NCBI GenBank assembly: GCA_026874595.1
Contig: CM049316.1
Span: forward strand, 43,725,695 to 43,789,694
Reading direction: 5' to 3'
DNA length: 64,000 nt
DNA from: Sipunculus nudus
Lineage: Eukaryota > Annelida > Sipuncula > Golfingiida > Sipunculidae
The notes under the pieces were generated by a model, which worked only from the letters and a program-made list of their open reading frames with translations, had not been told where the DNA came from and did not search any database. Position 1 is the first letter of the stretch. The number at the start of each line of letters is the position of its first letter. The position numbers and the translations under genes were made by a program. This document shows positions 48,913 through 61,998 of this stretch, in pieces.

Positions 48913-49525
48913 ATAAAAATATTGATACAGGTGTAAATAAACTGTGACAATAGATATAGAATTTTCCATATGATACACACACAGATTATATACCTTAAAC
49001 ATTTTAAAAATATTTTCAAATTCAGTTGAAATTAGTTGTATTTTAAACATAATAAAATAATAAATAAATCCTAAAATAAAAATTATATTATAACTTCTTA
49101 TTAAAATAATTTGAAAAAGTATTGGGTATATATATGTTGTTAGGGTTTGGTGAGGCAATAAGAAGTGTATGAGGGCTTTAGGCCTTTTAATATGGGTTAA
49201 CTTGATGTGTCATGACAGCTAGTGATAAGCTCATGAGCAGGTTACAAGTCTATGAATGATGTCATTTGTCCTTATCTCCTATTGGTTCTCTGCTGGGTCA
49301 TGCCATATTCATGAGCTGATCATGTGATAGGCAAACACATGCAGCCCCCATAGGAAAGTTTTGTATGTGTGACGTCAATCGTATTAAATGATGCAAATTC
49401 ATTGCAGTCTCAACTGTTCTCCGTGTATCTACGGGTTATGCATGTATTCTCAAATAAACAAGATGAATCATTCTTTTCCTCAAAGTTCACCAAGTGCTGA
49501 TCAGACTTAAACGTGATACAACTAT

Positions 49526-50322
49526 TGTGGTTGCCTTTTTGTTCGCGAGGGTTATAAATTCGCGATAGTCGCGAAAAAGTTATTATCGCGAAAATGTAAC
49601 CATCGGGAATAAGTCGCTTCTTCTACACAGGTGAATGGTTGTTTACCATATACCCTCATTGTCATTTTATTTGTTATCGACCACACTTGTAGGTTTAGAA
49701 GCCGAAAGGCCAAACATTAATATTACAGGTAATAACTTATATTTTATGCTCCATTTAAATCAAAGGCTGACATTATAAATTATATCAGAACTGTGCAGCA
49801 CGGCTTATCAGCGGCGTGCTCACATCAAACCTCAGTACTTATGGAGCTACATTGGCTGCCGGTAGAGTACAGAACTCGCTTTAAAATGCTTAACTCGCAT
49901 TTGCTTATATACAAAGCCCTCCGTGGCTTAGCACCTTCATACCTTGCTGACATGATAAAGGAGTATCGCCTGGTGCGTGCACTCAGATCAGCCTGAGGTG
50001 CCAAGAGCCCGGACACAGTATGAAAGGAGATCATTCAGGTGCTCTTCCGCTGTCCCCTTGAACTATCTTCCTCAACATATCAAGGATGCCTCAAGTGTTC
50101 AATGTTTTAAAAGACTGCTGAAAACACATCTTTTCAAGTTTGCATATTATCAGTCAAACTTTGTTTGGATTCTCGATTATTTAGTTTGCTGCAAATCTGT
50201 TTTCTAGTCATTTTATATTGTATTATCCGATTCTCAATTCGTTTTAAATCATTTAAATGTATCTTATTGAGTACAATGCCTAAGAGATTTAATATTTTAT
50301 ACAGTGAATTTGGCAAATATAC

Positions 50323-50359
<37 letters not shown>

Positions 50360-50585
50360 CATATTCTTGATATTCTGTCTATAGTGGATAAGATCTTCCC
50401 TCTTCAGATTGTCAAGATTTATAGCACATATTGAGAAATAATTAATGTGATAATGGATATACTATGTATGTTACTGCATGGTACAAGGACGCAAAATGGA
50501 ATCCTCGCGAAACAAGGAAAACGTTCAAGGCGCGAAAAATTAGCCTCAGAAATATGAAATCAACCAGAGATTACAAAGCCACACC
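49526..50585. mobile_element. MITE, 'tcgcga' family, copy 2, interrupted by a LINE
   Basis: The left part 'gtggttgcctttttgttcgc' and right part 'aatatgaaatcaaccagag' match the two ends of 29741-30175. Subtracting the LINE remnant (about 49785-50357) leaves roughly 480 bp, close to the length of copy 1. Confidence 0.5.
49785..50357 (+). pseudogene. LINE fragment, CR1/L2/Rex1-like reverse-transcriptase C-terminus
   Basis: Three frames must be joined: NCAARLISG (about 49789-49815), then LHWLPVEYRTRFKML...YKALRGLAPSYLADMI (49840-49960), then YERRSFRCSSAVPLNYLP and FKRLLKTHLFKF (50020-50140). This block order (LHWLPV..R..FK, YKALHGLAP-type, SLL.THLF) is characteristic of the end of CR1-group polyproteins. 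At least two frameshifts make it dead. It ends in an (AAAT)n tail (50323-50357), as is common at the 3' ends of this group. Confidence 0.75.
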
Positions 50586-51244
50586 AGGTAGCATACAGAC
50601 AAAACGTGTAACCTAAGCAACGAACCATTTATTTGTTGTACAACTTTCAACAAGTCAGCAGAAAAGTGATAATATATAAAGATTTAATTAAAAATAAGTA
50701 AAACGTTTGTGATAAAGAAAGAAAAATAGCCAAAATCTGCTGTCGATCAGTTATTTCACGCTCTTCTCGGAGCACAAAGAACCTTTTCCAGGAATTTTTA
50801 ACTGATTTTTTTTCTATTTTCACGGGTTTGATTTCTTTTTTTTCCCGACTGGTTAGAATTTCTTCACATTTTTTGAATCTACGTCCATTTTTTATTTGAA
50901 AAGTCGGTATGTTTTTATTTTTATTTTGTAGTTAAAAAAATGAACAAAATAAGTTATTTTGGCCTATACTATATTTCATTGTTTTAACATGGATTATAAC
51001 GAGGTTAATTTGTGATTAATAACCCCAAAGATAACTTTTCTTTCAAGGAAACATTTCCTGAAAATTTCTACACAACAATTTTTAGGAAAAAGTGTCCTCA
51101 CTGTTTCATCACATTTCGCTGTGAAATTCATTTTCCTCACATGAATCTCAAATTATTGATCTGCTACTTTTTTCCCCATATCCATATCTAATGAATTATA
51201 TAAATGTGAAAGTGTCCAAACAACACCCGCTAGTCGGCTTAAAT

Positions 51245-51742
51245 CAGTGATGTGGGATATGAGTCCGAACTTTGACTAGACTCCGGACTCGAGTCCCCAT
51301 TTTTAGGACTCTGACTCGGGCTTGGACTCGAAGGACCGGGGCTCAGACTTGTACTCGGAGGCAAGGACTCGAGATATCAGGCCGAGTCCACTTCGAGTAC
51401 AGTTAAAAAAAGTCACATACTCTATACTTGACTTATATACTTGTGGGAACTACTTACAGAATATTACAAAAAAGACTATCAGCCAAGCTTTAGCCCTGCG
51501 TTATTAAACCTTTAAGTAAAAGCATGTGTATTAACTAACAACTAAACTATACATGATAATCTCAATTTTCTATTTAACATTTCTTTTCAAAAGGAGATTT
51601 GTATTTGGACTTTGGTTTCAAAGTCTTGGACTCGAAGAGGGTGGACTTGGACTCGAAACTCAAGGGCTCCGACTTGGAGTCGAGTGGAGTTGACTCAGAC
51701 TTGCACTTGGGATCAGATGGTATGGACTCGACTACATCACTG
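51245..51742. mobile_element. hAT-like MITE rich in GACTCGAGTC, copy 1
   Basis: It begins CAGTGATGTGG and ends CTACATCACTG. Flanking 8-mers are GCTTAAAT and ACTTTAAT (6 of 8 identical), as expected for hAT target duplications. The interior is built from 'ggactcgagtcc', 'cttggactcgaa' and similar short palindromic words at both ends. 498 bp, non-coding. Confidence 0.7.
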
Positions 51743-51999
51743 ACTTTAATTGCTGATAAAATCAATAAAAAGGAATGATTAATAAAGATTTACAAATTTT
51801 ACAGTAAAATTCGGTTAATTCAATAGAAAACTGGTTGCTCTTAAATATATTCTATATATTTAACTTTTTTTTAACTATATTTAATCGTTAACTTGTAAAG
51901 TGCGGACTTACCAGTAGTTCCAAAATTTTACTTCGAAACGGTTTCAAGTTTCTTTCCTACCCCAGCCCTGCTTGCTTAACAAGTGAACATCAATAGCTA

Positions 52000-53070
52000 A
52001 TATTCCGCTAAAATACACTGCGCTAAGTGGGAGGGGCTTGTGGTTTTAAAATCACCGGAAGTCAGCCAACCGGAGCGTTAGAGGGAGACAGATCAGAGAG
52101 AGTGACATGCTACTAGAGGCCAAGAGAAAGAGGGACCCTGTTTCCGGAAAGGAAAATGGAACATGGCTTTGGTTTTCATGAATAATAACCCTTTGCGTGC
52201 AGACTCTGTACTGTGTATTGTAAAAGGGCAAGCGTTTCCGGCGAGTTCCGTGTGTGTGTTATATCGCTGAGCCCGCAAATAGTCCGGCGCGCTGTGCAAC
52301 GGAAGGTGGGCGCCAAACATAAATCAATACCACACCAGATGCTATGCGCGTAAAAATAGGACGCAAGGTGGGTAGTTTCCTGCGTGTTTGTGAATGTGTG
52401 CGTCTGTGTGTGATTATTAGACTTAATTTACTTCAACTATAGAGAAGAAATATTATAACCTGACAAGACTACTACTGCCATTTCAACTTTTTCCCCTTAG
52501 GTATAAAATATTTGATATATGTGTCTATACAAATTTAACGGAGGTACTCTTATACACTCCCAGGGCGTATATTTTGTGTCTCATTTATAAATATGATTTA
52601 TGTAGCAACAAAATACCTTGCTCACCTGTCGCGTGATAAAATAAACAGACAACCTGACACCTATACTATCAAGTGTATAATTAACGTATAGTAACAAAAA
52701 GTTTACGCGCTTACACTTCTTCTACATTCGTCACAGTAAATACGAAATGGGTGCACTAACGCTCGTTAAAAGAGATGATAATTCCTTTTAATATTCTTCT
52801 CCAAGACTGCCACTCAGGATGGTTGCATTGTAGTTGCCCGGGGATACTATGGGTGAACCGAGGGTAGAGCCATATTTTGGACCAGGTAACCACTTACAAA
52901 CACACGACGATAGACATGTATACCTTTAACAATCATGTTTACCCAAGGATTGGGAGTTAACTAATAATGACACCTATTCAATATTAAGATTACTCGTACG
53001 ACCTGTCACCATATTGGTAAATTATAAAATTCTTGCTTTGTGTCAGTTTGTGGGCGGATGGTTTATGTAA
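52000..53070. other. Intergenic DNA, nothing supported
   Basis: The stretch 52050-52330 is less AT-rich and has several CG dinucleotides, which could mark an unannotated 5' end, but no splice-consistent coding exon was found on either strand. Confidence 0.3.
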
Positions 53071-53074
53071 TAAT

Positions 53075-53253
53075 CCCCCGCTATAAAGAGAATAATATTT
53101 ATATATTGATAATGAAATAATTCATAATTAGAATTATAGACTTTGGTTCCATCTATAATTTTACTATGAAAAATTTTATATCTAAACCTTGTACAGAATT
53201 AACCTATATATTTTAAGACCTATATATAAGATAAATTGATGCCACTGTATTCG
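53075..53253. mobile_element. MITE family 'C-tract/GACGCC', diverged copy
   Basis: It contains 'tataaagagaataatattta', 'gactttggttccatctataa' and the end 'aagataaattgatgccactg'. The left terminus is lost. Confidence 0.55.
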
Positions 53254-54002
53254 TGGAAGAACCGGTAAAAGCTTACAACATGTCAGTGGTTGACAGAAGG
53301 GCATAGGTCAAGGTAGATCTAGATCATGGCATTGTTGTCTGACAGGGGCGTGGTCTGGTGGAAGAGTCTTTAGTATATAACTATATTGTTACCCGGTCGT
53401 AACATGTGAATGGTAAGTTTACTGGTCTACTGTGCACCAACGTAAACAATAATTGGCATGGGTGACGTATCCTGAAACTGGTTCATCAGTGACAGGGGAA
53501 CTATCAAAGCATTTCATCCCTTAGAACTAGTTATCACGCTACATTCCTTTTGTTACTACTTCATATTGTTTCCTGTTTAGCGCTGTTATATATCACTGCA
53601 AAAAAGTGGCCTTTCGCTCAAGTTTCAAATTAACTATTACACGCATTAAAAGAACACATGACTCATATGTAAGTTTAACATGTGTCATAACAAATCCCTT
53701 AATGAGCAGCAGTGGAACCACCTAAATATGTTTCAGACGAAATTAACACATGTTTATATTTAAACTTTGTTTGAAGGCGTGATATTTTCCCTTTTCTGTT
53801 TAATATTTCGCGGCTTTTACTTTTAAACTATAACGGTTAAAATGAAGTATAATCAACTGCTGAAGATAAGCAGAGGCACCCTCTAAGAGCACAGAAACAG
53901 TTCAGACGAAGATCAACCGGAAGTCATCTGATGAGAATGGTGATTACAATTTGGCGACTGTTTGGCTTATATTATTATCTAAAAGCCCTTAGGTCTCATA
54001 AA

Positions 54003-57000
54003 CAAGTGGCCCATGGGCCATGACGCTCAGCTGAATTCAAAGAGCCTTGGACAATGGGCAGAAAGACTCTCAGAGTCAAAATCTAGCATTTTGCCAATAG
54101 CCCTTAGATATAGGTTACAGTGACCTTAATCTACATGCAGCTGCTACTATTTATGCCCTCCTGACTAATTTGGTGTTACAATCAAGTTTATATATCAAGC
54201 TTATAGAAAATGGGTCAGAGTGTCATTTCAGGTCTCCAAGGAATTTTTAGGGACCTCCCTGAAAGTCATGTATGAGGATTTTAGGCCAGATGGATACAAT
54301 CTGTGCCCCACCTGACTCACTTGGTGCTTAAAAATTATGTTTTCTCCCCTAATTTGCAAAATATAGTTAACCATGACCTAATTTCAATTTTCCCAAGGAT
54401 ATTTTTTCATGGAACTCTAAGGATGTCAAGTTAGAAGATTCTAGGTCCAACACTCATGATTTGTGCCCTGTTAATGGACAACTGCTTCATTTGAAGTTCT
54501 AAAAAAACCATAAAAATCTATAAAAAAAAATCGAAACTAGAATGGCCCTGTTTTTGCAGTGCAAAACATATATGTCTCCCCTATGGGCATCCGGAAACAT
54601 TAGGGGTAAAATATGCAATATCTCAAAACAATGAATCTAGATCTCAGCAGATTAGACCTTGAAGGTCAAGGTCACTGCTTTTTGAACTCTGATGACATTT
54701 TGGCAGAAAGAACTGGTGTGTCAAACTTGAAGAAAAATCTTCAGTACTTACAAAGTTATTTGGGTCACAATAAGCCTAGAACTGCATAAATATGACCTTG
54801 AAGATATAAGTCAAGGTCACAGGATTTCTATCACATCCAAGATTTTGGTGAAAACAATGAGTGTTTCAAATTTTGGAGGAAAATTTGCAGCCCTTCAAAC
54901 GTTATCTCGTCAACAAGACAATAACTATAATTCCACTGATTTGACCTTGAAGATCCTTGTCAAGGTCATCAGGTTTCAAACTCATACGAGAACTTAGTAG
55001 TTACAATTGGTGTACCAAATTTGAGGACAAAATTGGTAATACTACAAAAGTTATGGGGTTCACAAAAATGTTACATTTCGGGAATTTTTACATTAAAGAG
55101 AAAGGTTAAGGTCACCATATTTTGAACTTGTCCCAGGACATGGTCGGAACAGTTGGTGTACCAAACTTAAGACAAAATGTGGAATACTTCAAAAGTTATG
55201 GGGTTCACAAAAATGTCAAATTTCTGCAGATTTGACCTTGAAGATGAAGGTCAAGGTCACTTTTTTTAACTTGTCCTTGATTTGAGTAGGAACAACTGCT
55301 GTACCAAATGTGAGGACAAAATTTTTAATACTTCAAAAGATATGGCTTTAAAAAAATTGTGACTTTGAAGATGATGATCAAGGTCACCAGTTTTCGAAAT
55401 TTTCCAAGAACTTGGCAGGAACAATATCAGTGTGTTTCAAAGTTTAGGGCAAGTTGTGGAATACTTCAAAATTATGGGGTTCACAAAAATTTCATATTTC
55501 GGCAGATTTTACCTTGAAGATGAAGGCAAAGGTCACTGGTTTTCAAACTCCTCTGAGATTTTGGTATGAACAATTGAGTGTTTCAAATTTTGGTGGAAAA
55601 TATGCAGACCTTAAAAAGTTATCGCGTTCACAAGATATCCTGCAGATGAAGACGATGATGACAGATGATCGCACTGAAACAACATGCCTCATGGGCGGGT
55701 GGGGGGGGGGGGGAGTAGCCACCACTCTACAGGAACTGATGTAGCACTCCATGATCAAAAAGCATGCAAAGAATCATAACAATCAATGCATTAGTTATTC
55801 AAATACAGAAGCTTTTGTATCACATTTAAAATTTTCTTGGGGTACGACCCAATTGATTAAAGGATATGTGTAACAGAGACCTAATTTCAGGTTTCCATGA
55901 AGACTCTTCATGGACCTCCCTTGTTTTCAAGTAAGAAGATTCTAGGTCAAACAGTGACGATTAGTGCCTTGTTAACAAATGAATGCTTCATTTGAAGGTC
56001 TCAAAAATAGAGAACAAATGCTTAAAAAATCGAAAAATACAGGTGGCGCCACTATTCTACAGGATCTGATGAAACACTCCATGATCAAAAAGCATGCAAA
56101 AAATCATAGCAATCAATGCATTAGTTTTTCAAATACAGAACCTTTTGTGTCACATTTTAAATTTTTCTGGGGGTACTTACAAGCCTAATAGCTCGGAGGA
56201 TATGGGTAAAAGAGACCTAATTTCAGGTATCCATGAAGACTTTTCATAAGTCAAACAGTGATGATTTGTGCCCTGTTAACAGATGATGCTTTATTTGAAT
56301 GGTCTCAAAAATAGAAAAAAAATCGTGAAAATTGGAAAAAAATACAGGCGGCGCCACCAGTCTGCAGGAACTGAAGAAACATTCCATGACCAGTAAGCAT
56401 GCACAGAATAATGGTGATCAATGCATTAGTTATTCAGATACTGGAGCGTTTGTATCAAATTTTTAATTATCTTGAGGGGTGATTTCGAGCCCCATAGCTT
56501 GAAGGATATAGGTAACAGAGACCTAAATTCAGGTTTCCAAGGATATTTTTCAATGACCTCACTAAAATGTCCAGTATAAAGATTCTTGGTCAAGCGGTTA
56601 CGATTTGTGCCTTATTTACAGATGAGGCTTTATTTGAAGGTCTCAAAAATAGAGAAAAAATTCGTGAAAATTAAAAAAAAAATACAGTTGGCGCACCCAG
56701 TCTCCTGGAACTGAAGAAACAGTGTAGGATCAGTATGCATGCCAAAAATCATGGTGATCAATGCATTAGTTATTCAGATACTGGATCGTTTGTATCAAAT
56801 TTTTAATTATTCTGACGGGTACTTATGAGCCCTATAGCTCCGAAAATATGGGTGACAAAGACCTAGTTTCACATTTTCACAGAGACTTTTCATGGACCGC
56901 CCTTGATGTCAAGTTAGAAGATTCGAAGTCCAGTGGTTACGATTTGTGCCTTGTTAACAACTGACAACTTCTTTGAAGGTCTCAAAAATAGAGAAAAAAA

Positions 57001-57340
57001 TTCGCAAAAATTAGAAAACATACAGGTGGCGCCACCATTATGGTGATCACATTATGGTGATCAATGCAGTTGTTATTCAGATACTTGAGCTTTTGTATCA
57101 AATTTTTGATTATTCTGGGGGGTATTTACGAGACCCATAGCTCGGAGAATATGGGTAACAGAGACCTAAATTCAGGTTTCCAAGGAGATTTTTTATGGAC
57201 CTCCCAGGAAGATTCCAGGTCCAGCGATTACGATTTGTGCCCTGTTAACAGACGGACGGACGGACGGACGGACGACGGACAAAGAGTGATCGCTAAAGCT
57301 CAGATGACTTTCAGTCAACTGAGTAAAAACCGCCTCCACG
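54003..57340. repeat. 3.3-kb compound repeat with two internal tandem arrays
   Basis: It opens 'acaagtggcccatgggccat' and 'gctcagctga' and closes near 'gctcagatgactttcagt'. Between lie (a) about seven diverged units of some 145 bp (54600-55640), each with 'gaccttgaagatgaaggtca'-type words, and (b) about five units of some 320 bp (55740-57250), each with 'gtggcgccacc', 'caatgcattagttattca' and 'tttgaaggtctcaaaaatag'. It ends in a (GACG)n run at 57253-57282. No coding frame survives across units. Repeats with this opening and these 'caaggtcac' units are a familiar kind of bivalve repeat. Confidence 0.75.
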
Positions 57341-57426
57341 TTTCTCTTTGTAGTGTTAAGTACGGGAGGGACATAAAGGCCAGTCAAAACTAAAGATTAT
57401 TTGGCGCATCCACTTGTTACACACGC

Positions 57427-57458
<32 letters not shown>

Positions 57459-58198
57459 TTCATTTATGAGAAACAGTTTCCACAGCATGTAGAGAAGAGT
57501 AAGATCATGTCAAAATTATCAGTTATTGCAAGATAATCTAAAATTGATACACATTGTTTATGCATCTCTCTCTCTCTGTCTCTCTCTCTGTCTCTCTCTC
57601 TGTCTCTCTCTTTCTTTTTTTTCTCTCTCTCTGTCCCTCTCCCTTGTTGCAAATGATTATGAAACATGACTGAGTTTTTTTTTTACTTTTGTTTTTACAA
57701 TAACTTTCACATTAAAATTATCACTTGCAGATATTTAGTGACTTGAATCAGAGATGATTTTATCAGCCATCAGCCATGAGTTTGACTATGCTAAATTTTT
57801 ATCGTTAGGGAAGATTTAAGTTGTTTATACATCTGGATTCCTTGCATTTGTAAGGAGTATGTACCTGTAACAGGTATGGTGCTTTTATTTTTTCTAATCT
57901 AATACTAATAGTTAATGGTAATAATTGAAAGTGAACCTTCAGGGGCAATAAAGACAATTCTTAGTAATATAACTTTCTAAAAGTCAGCTGAAAGGAGCAA
58001 GACATTGTCCTTACAAACCAAACCGATTTTCGCATATTTAACATATCCGTCTTTCAAATACTTTTTTGGGTATGTGTGTGTGAGGGGGGGGGGGGGATGG
58101 GGGATATCTCATATCTCATCTAGGCAAATTAACTTGCTACATAGAAAAGAATTTGGTCATCCATGGTCTAGGCCTGAATATAAACATGGCAAATGTAG

Positions 58199-58257
<59 letters not shown>

Positions 58258-59504
58258 CGCCCTTTTTAATCTAAAATGGTGGTTTTTAATGCAGCTCTGT
58301 TGATTATTTACGTTTGTCCATAAAAAGATGGTAGTATTTCAACAAGACCGTAAACATTATGTTCATTTATTATCCAGCTGGTTACCAAAAAAGAATCGGT
58401 TTCTCACGCATCATGGACAGGAAATCCAAGTCGAGGTGCAAGTCAAATTTTCATTTTCGTAAAGCTAGGAGGGTATGCGTTCGTCCCCGTTCGTGGGCGT
58501 ATTTGTTCCTAACATAACTCACGCAATCATGACCAGGATTTCATGACAGTGTCAGGACATTTCGGGAATAGGCCAATGAAGAAACGATTCGATTTTGGTG
58601 TGGATCTGGATTCAGTAATGTCGTAAAGGAATATTCACACATGTACGGTCACTTATGCACGGATGAACCTGGAAAATGGGTTGAATAAGTGAATACAAAC
58701 ATGGGTTTGGGAGCATCCCACAACAAGTACACCCACATAGCGGTGGATTGCATTCCGTTGAATGCAGATTTCTCGTTCTAAAACTTTCCGACTAAATGAC
58801 TAGCAAGAAATGGCATGGTGTCTCGTATTTAACATTAATCTGGCCTTCAAGGCGATCGCGTCATGCTGTGCTCTGTGTAAAAAATAGTTGATGAAACAGG
58901 ACGACAGAGTACAAAAGACTCTGCATTCACGCTAATTTTTCTAAATGAAAGATCACGATTCTTCAGACTTGCTCAAAGCTTAATTCCCCACGCCCCTTTC
59001 TTTTCACAAAAGGCGTCTCCCTCTGCAATTAACAACAATACTCACTTTCGGTTATGTAGCTCCCTGAATAATTCCCTTAAACTAAACATTGATTATTTTA
59101 CCCGTCGTGGCCTTTTCCGAAAGAAATGGGCGTGGTCGTCCTTTTATATACAAGTTACAACCGAAGCCCTGTGAATTTCTGTATACGCTAAAGTTGTGAA
59201 AATTCTAAAGAGCTTAAGGATTTTTTTCTGTATAATCTTTTACTTATGTACTTAATGGGTCCAATATGAATTCAAAACTAGCTTGGATTTATTTAAAAGG
59301 ATTTTTATTTGACAGAGTTGGGATTTACCATATCCTCTGAAATAGAGACTATTAGCTCGTGATAAATCGCCGTAATAACCAATAATAATAATAATAAAAA
59401 TAATAATAATAAATAATAATAAATAAAAAAAGTGCATCGAAAGGTTTGCGAACCTTTTTGCCCGCAAACCATTTTGCCTTATATAATTCATAGCGAGTTA
59501 TAAC
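57341..59504. other. Intergenic DNA with simple repeats
   Basis: Holds (CA)n at 57436-57458, a CT-rich tract at 57566-57645 and (TA)n at 58203-58254. The segment 58380-58640 has a less AT-rich composition and no recognisable exon. Confidence 0.6.
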
Positions 59505-59981
59505 CAGTGACGTAGGACTCGAGTTCGGACTTGGACTCGAGTCCACTTCTTTAGGGACTCGGACTTGGACTCGAGGGTCATGGACTCGCACTCGGTCTCG
59601 GAAGTAAGGACTCGAGAAATCAGGGCGAGTCCATCTCGAGTCCAATAGAAAAAAACTCTGCCACGTATGATAAAGACATATGTACAAGTGCGAACTACTA
59701 ACAAAATATTATAACATAATATCACTGTATATACGGAACTTTGCTCAGCACTGGGAGCTATTTATTAACGCAGTTTAAAATTAAAGTACGAGCATGTATG
59801 AACTAACGTAAACATGTATATGATAATCTGAAATTCCATTTTAAATTGCTTTTTAAGGATATTTGTGCTAGACTCTGACTCAAATCGGGTTCTGAATGAC
59901 TCGGACTCGTAAAAGATGTTGAACTTGAACCTCGAGTACTCGGACTTGGACTCGGATGGTATGGACTCGACTTCGTCACAG
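59505..59981. mobile_element. hAT-like MITE rich in GACTCGAGTC, copy 2
   Basis: It begins CAGTGACGTAGGACTCGAGT and ends ACTCGACTTCGTCACAG. Flanking 8-mers are GTTATAAC and GTAATAAC (7 of 8 identical). The same 'ggactcgagtcc' words as at 51245-51742 recur at both ends. 477 bp, non-coding. Confidence 0.8.
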
Positions 59982-60195
59982 GTAATAACCAAATATACCT
60001 CTACTGCATTTCGATTCATGTGTTTACATGTTACAATTTGCTTTAAAATAAGTTCAGTACCAAAGTTTACGGCTTTTATCAAATGACATGACAGTGAGGA
60101 TACTACTAATTAATAGATACAGAGTGTTCAGTGTAATAAGAGATTTTTATATGAATTCATCGTTATTTCTAAATGTCTCTTAGATAAACCAAGGT

Positions 60196-60197
<2 letters not shown>

Positions 60198-60253
<56 letters not shown>

Positions 60254-60275
60254 TAATAATAATTATAATAATAAC
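60198..60275. repeat. (AAT)n microsatellite
   Basis: About 20 AAT units, slightly impure at the right end. Confidence 0.95.
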
Positions 60276-61178
60276 TTCTCTGGTGTGGGCATTCTTCTGA
60301 CTATCAAAGACAGTACCCATTTTAAATGGAGGTATTAGCCACTATAATATTTCTGCTATCTAGATGGAAACATTTTATATACTTTTTATATTGCTGTTAC
60401 ATTGCTCCCAATTCATATTACTGCATTGATTCTTTGTCATAACTAGTATATAAAATTGTCTTGGAAATAAATGCATTTATAAGCTTCATCTATGGGAATA
60501 AACAGCATGATATCTTAATGTTTGCAAAGCACATAATTACAATTAGTGAAGCCACTTAAAAAAGAGGATGCCAAAAGAAGCTTCGGTTACTTCACATTTT
60601 GCTTTTGAATTGAAAATAAATTTCTAGTCAATTTAAATTTTTTTTAAAATCAAGATGGCTTGGAAGCATGGCTTGGAAAAAACGTGGTACATGTACTTAG
60701 TATCATTGTGATACGCCGATACTAATTTTAATTACCTTCTCAGGTAATTAGGCATATATCACAAAAGTATTCACAGGATTAAATAACATGTAAAACCAGT
60801 CTGAAAGCATCATTTTGAAACCATCATAATTATAGCTATGATGGCTCAAACGTACGCAAGAGCCATTTTAGTCTTTGAAATTCCATTCACATACACCACT
60901 CTAAAACTCTCAGCGTTATTACAAGATAACCACAGATAAACCACGGAACACGTCCGGGAGCGCCCTGTACTTTGCCATCAGATATGATATAGAGACTCGT
61001 CAACTGGTTATAGACTGGTTATAGGAACATGTCTAAGGATCACTTAATAACCTCCCAAACGTGCACCTGTATGTAGGCCCCTGACTTGGAGCATTTGGCT
61101 TTTTATAAACCGCACGAATAACGCAGTCTCATTCTATATATCACTTTATTAACTAGGGCGAACCCATATTACAGCATA

Positions 61179-61453
61179 CAGGGGCGGATACAAGGGGGGG
61201 GGGGGAATGCGGGGTATTGGGGATAGAGGGGAAATGGGGAGGGATTGGGAGGGAGGTACCCCCTCCCAGATTCCAAATTTTTTTTAAAATTTAGGTTGTA
61301 ATCGTAAAATCTATGGATTTTAAATGCATTTAAAAGCAAGACATACATTGTAACTGTTCTATACACTTGGTCTCTAATTTTCATTATCTGTGTGCTATGA
61401 GTTTTTTTTCCAAGATTTTTTTTGTCACCCCCCACCCCCCAAATCCGCCCCTG
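61179..61453. mobile_element. MITE with CAGGGGCGGAT ends (hAT-like)
   Basis: It begins CAGGGGCGGAT after GCATA and ends ATCCGCCCCTG before GCATACA, an exact 11-bp inverted repeat with a shared flank. Inner G-rich and C-rich tracts extend the pairing. 275 bp, non-coding. Confidence 0.65.
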
Positions 61454-61710
61454 GCATACAAGCGGATAATTCTGCAAGATCTCCCTAGTAATAAAGAGAT
61501 CTTCCAGTTTGGATTGCAAAGTAAATTTGTTTCATACCAGGTCACACGGGCGACAGGAAACAAATCTTTTCACTGTGATATCCTTAGGTATAACTGAACA
61601 AAATTGACGTCTTCTAATGATTGCAATGAGTGAATAAATATGGAAAGCAAGGTGAAACTCATAGCCACATTGTTCACCTGTAAAAATACGTAAACATCAA
61701 CTAATAGTAC

Positions 61711-61915
61711 CTAACTTCCCCCCTGGTATTCAGAGAATAATATTTATATATTGGAAATGGAATATATTACTAATTAGAATTATATACACTTGGTTCCATT
61801 TCTGAGTTTTCCATGAAATATTTTATATCTTAACCATGTTAAAAATAAACATACTGGAAACATAACTTGTATTTAAACTTTATACTTAATTGTTATATAT
61901 ATTTAAAATATATCA
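61711..61915. mobile_element. MITE family 'C-tract/GACGCC', partial copy
   Basis: It shares 'attcagagaataatatttat', 'cttggttccatttctgagtt' and 'cttaattgttatatat' with the other copies and runs into a (TA)n tract at 61926-61976. Confidence 0.55.
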
Positions 61916-61921
61916 CACAGG

Positions 61922-61980
<59 letters not shown>

Positions 61981-61998
61981 CAGGTGCTCCTTTTATTG

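Noticed and set aside
52050-52330. Possible CpG-island promoter
   Set aside because: CG density is only modestly raised and no coding exon or TATA box could be linked to it.
57064-57393. 109-residue frame across the end of the compound repeat
   Set aside because: It crosses tandem units and a (GACG)n run and is not shared between units.
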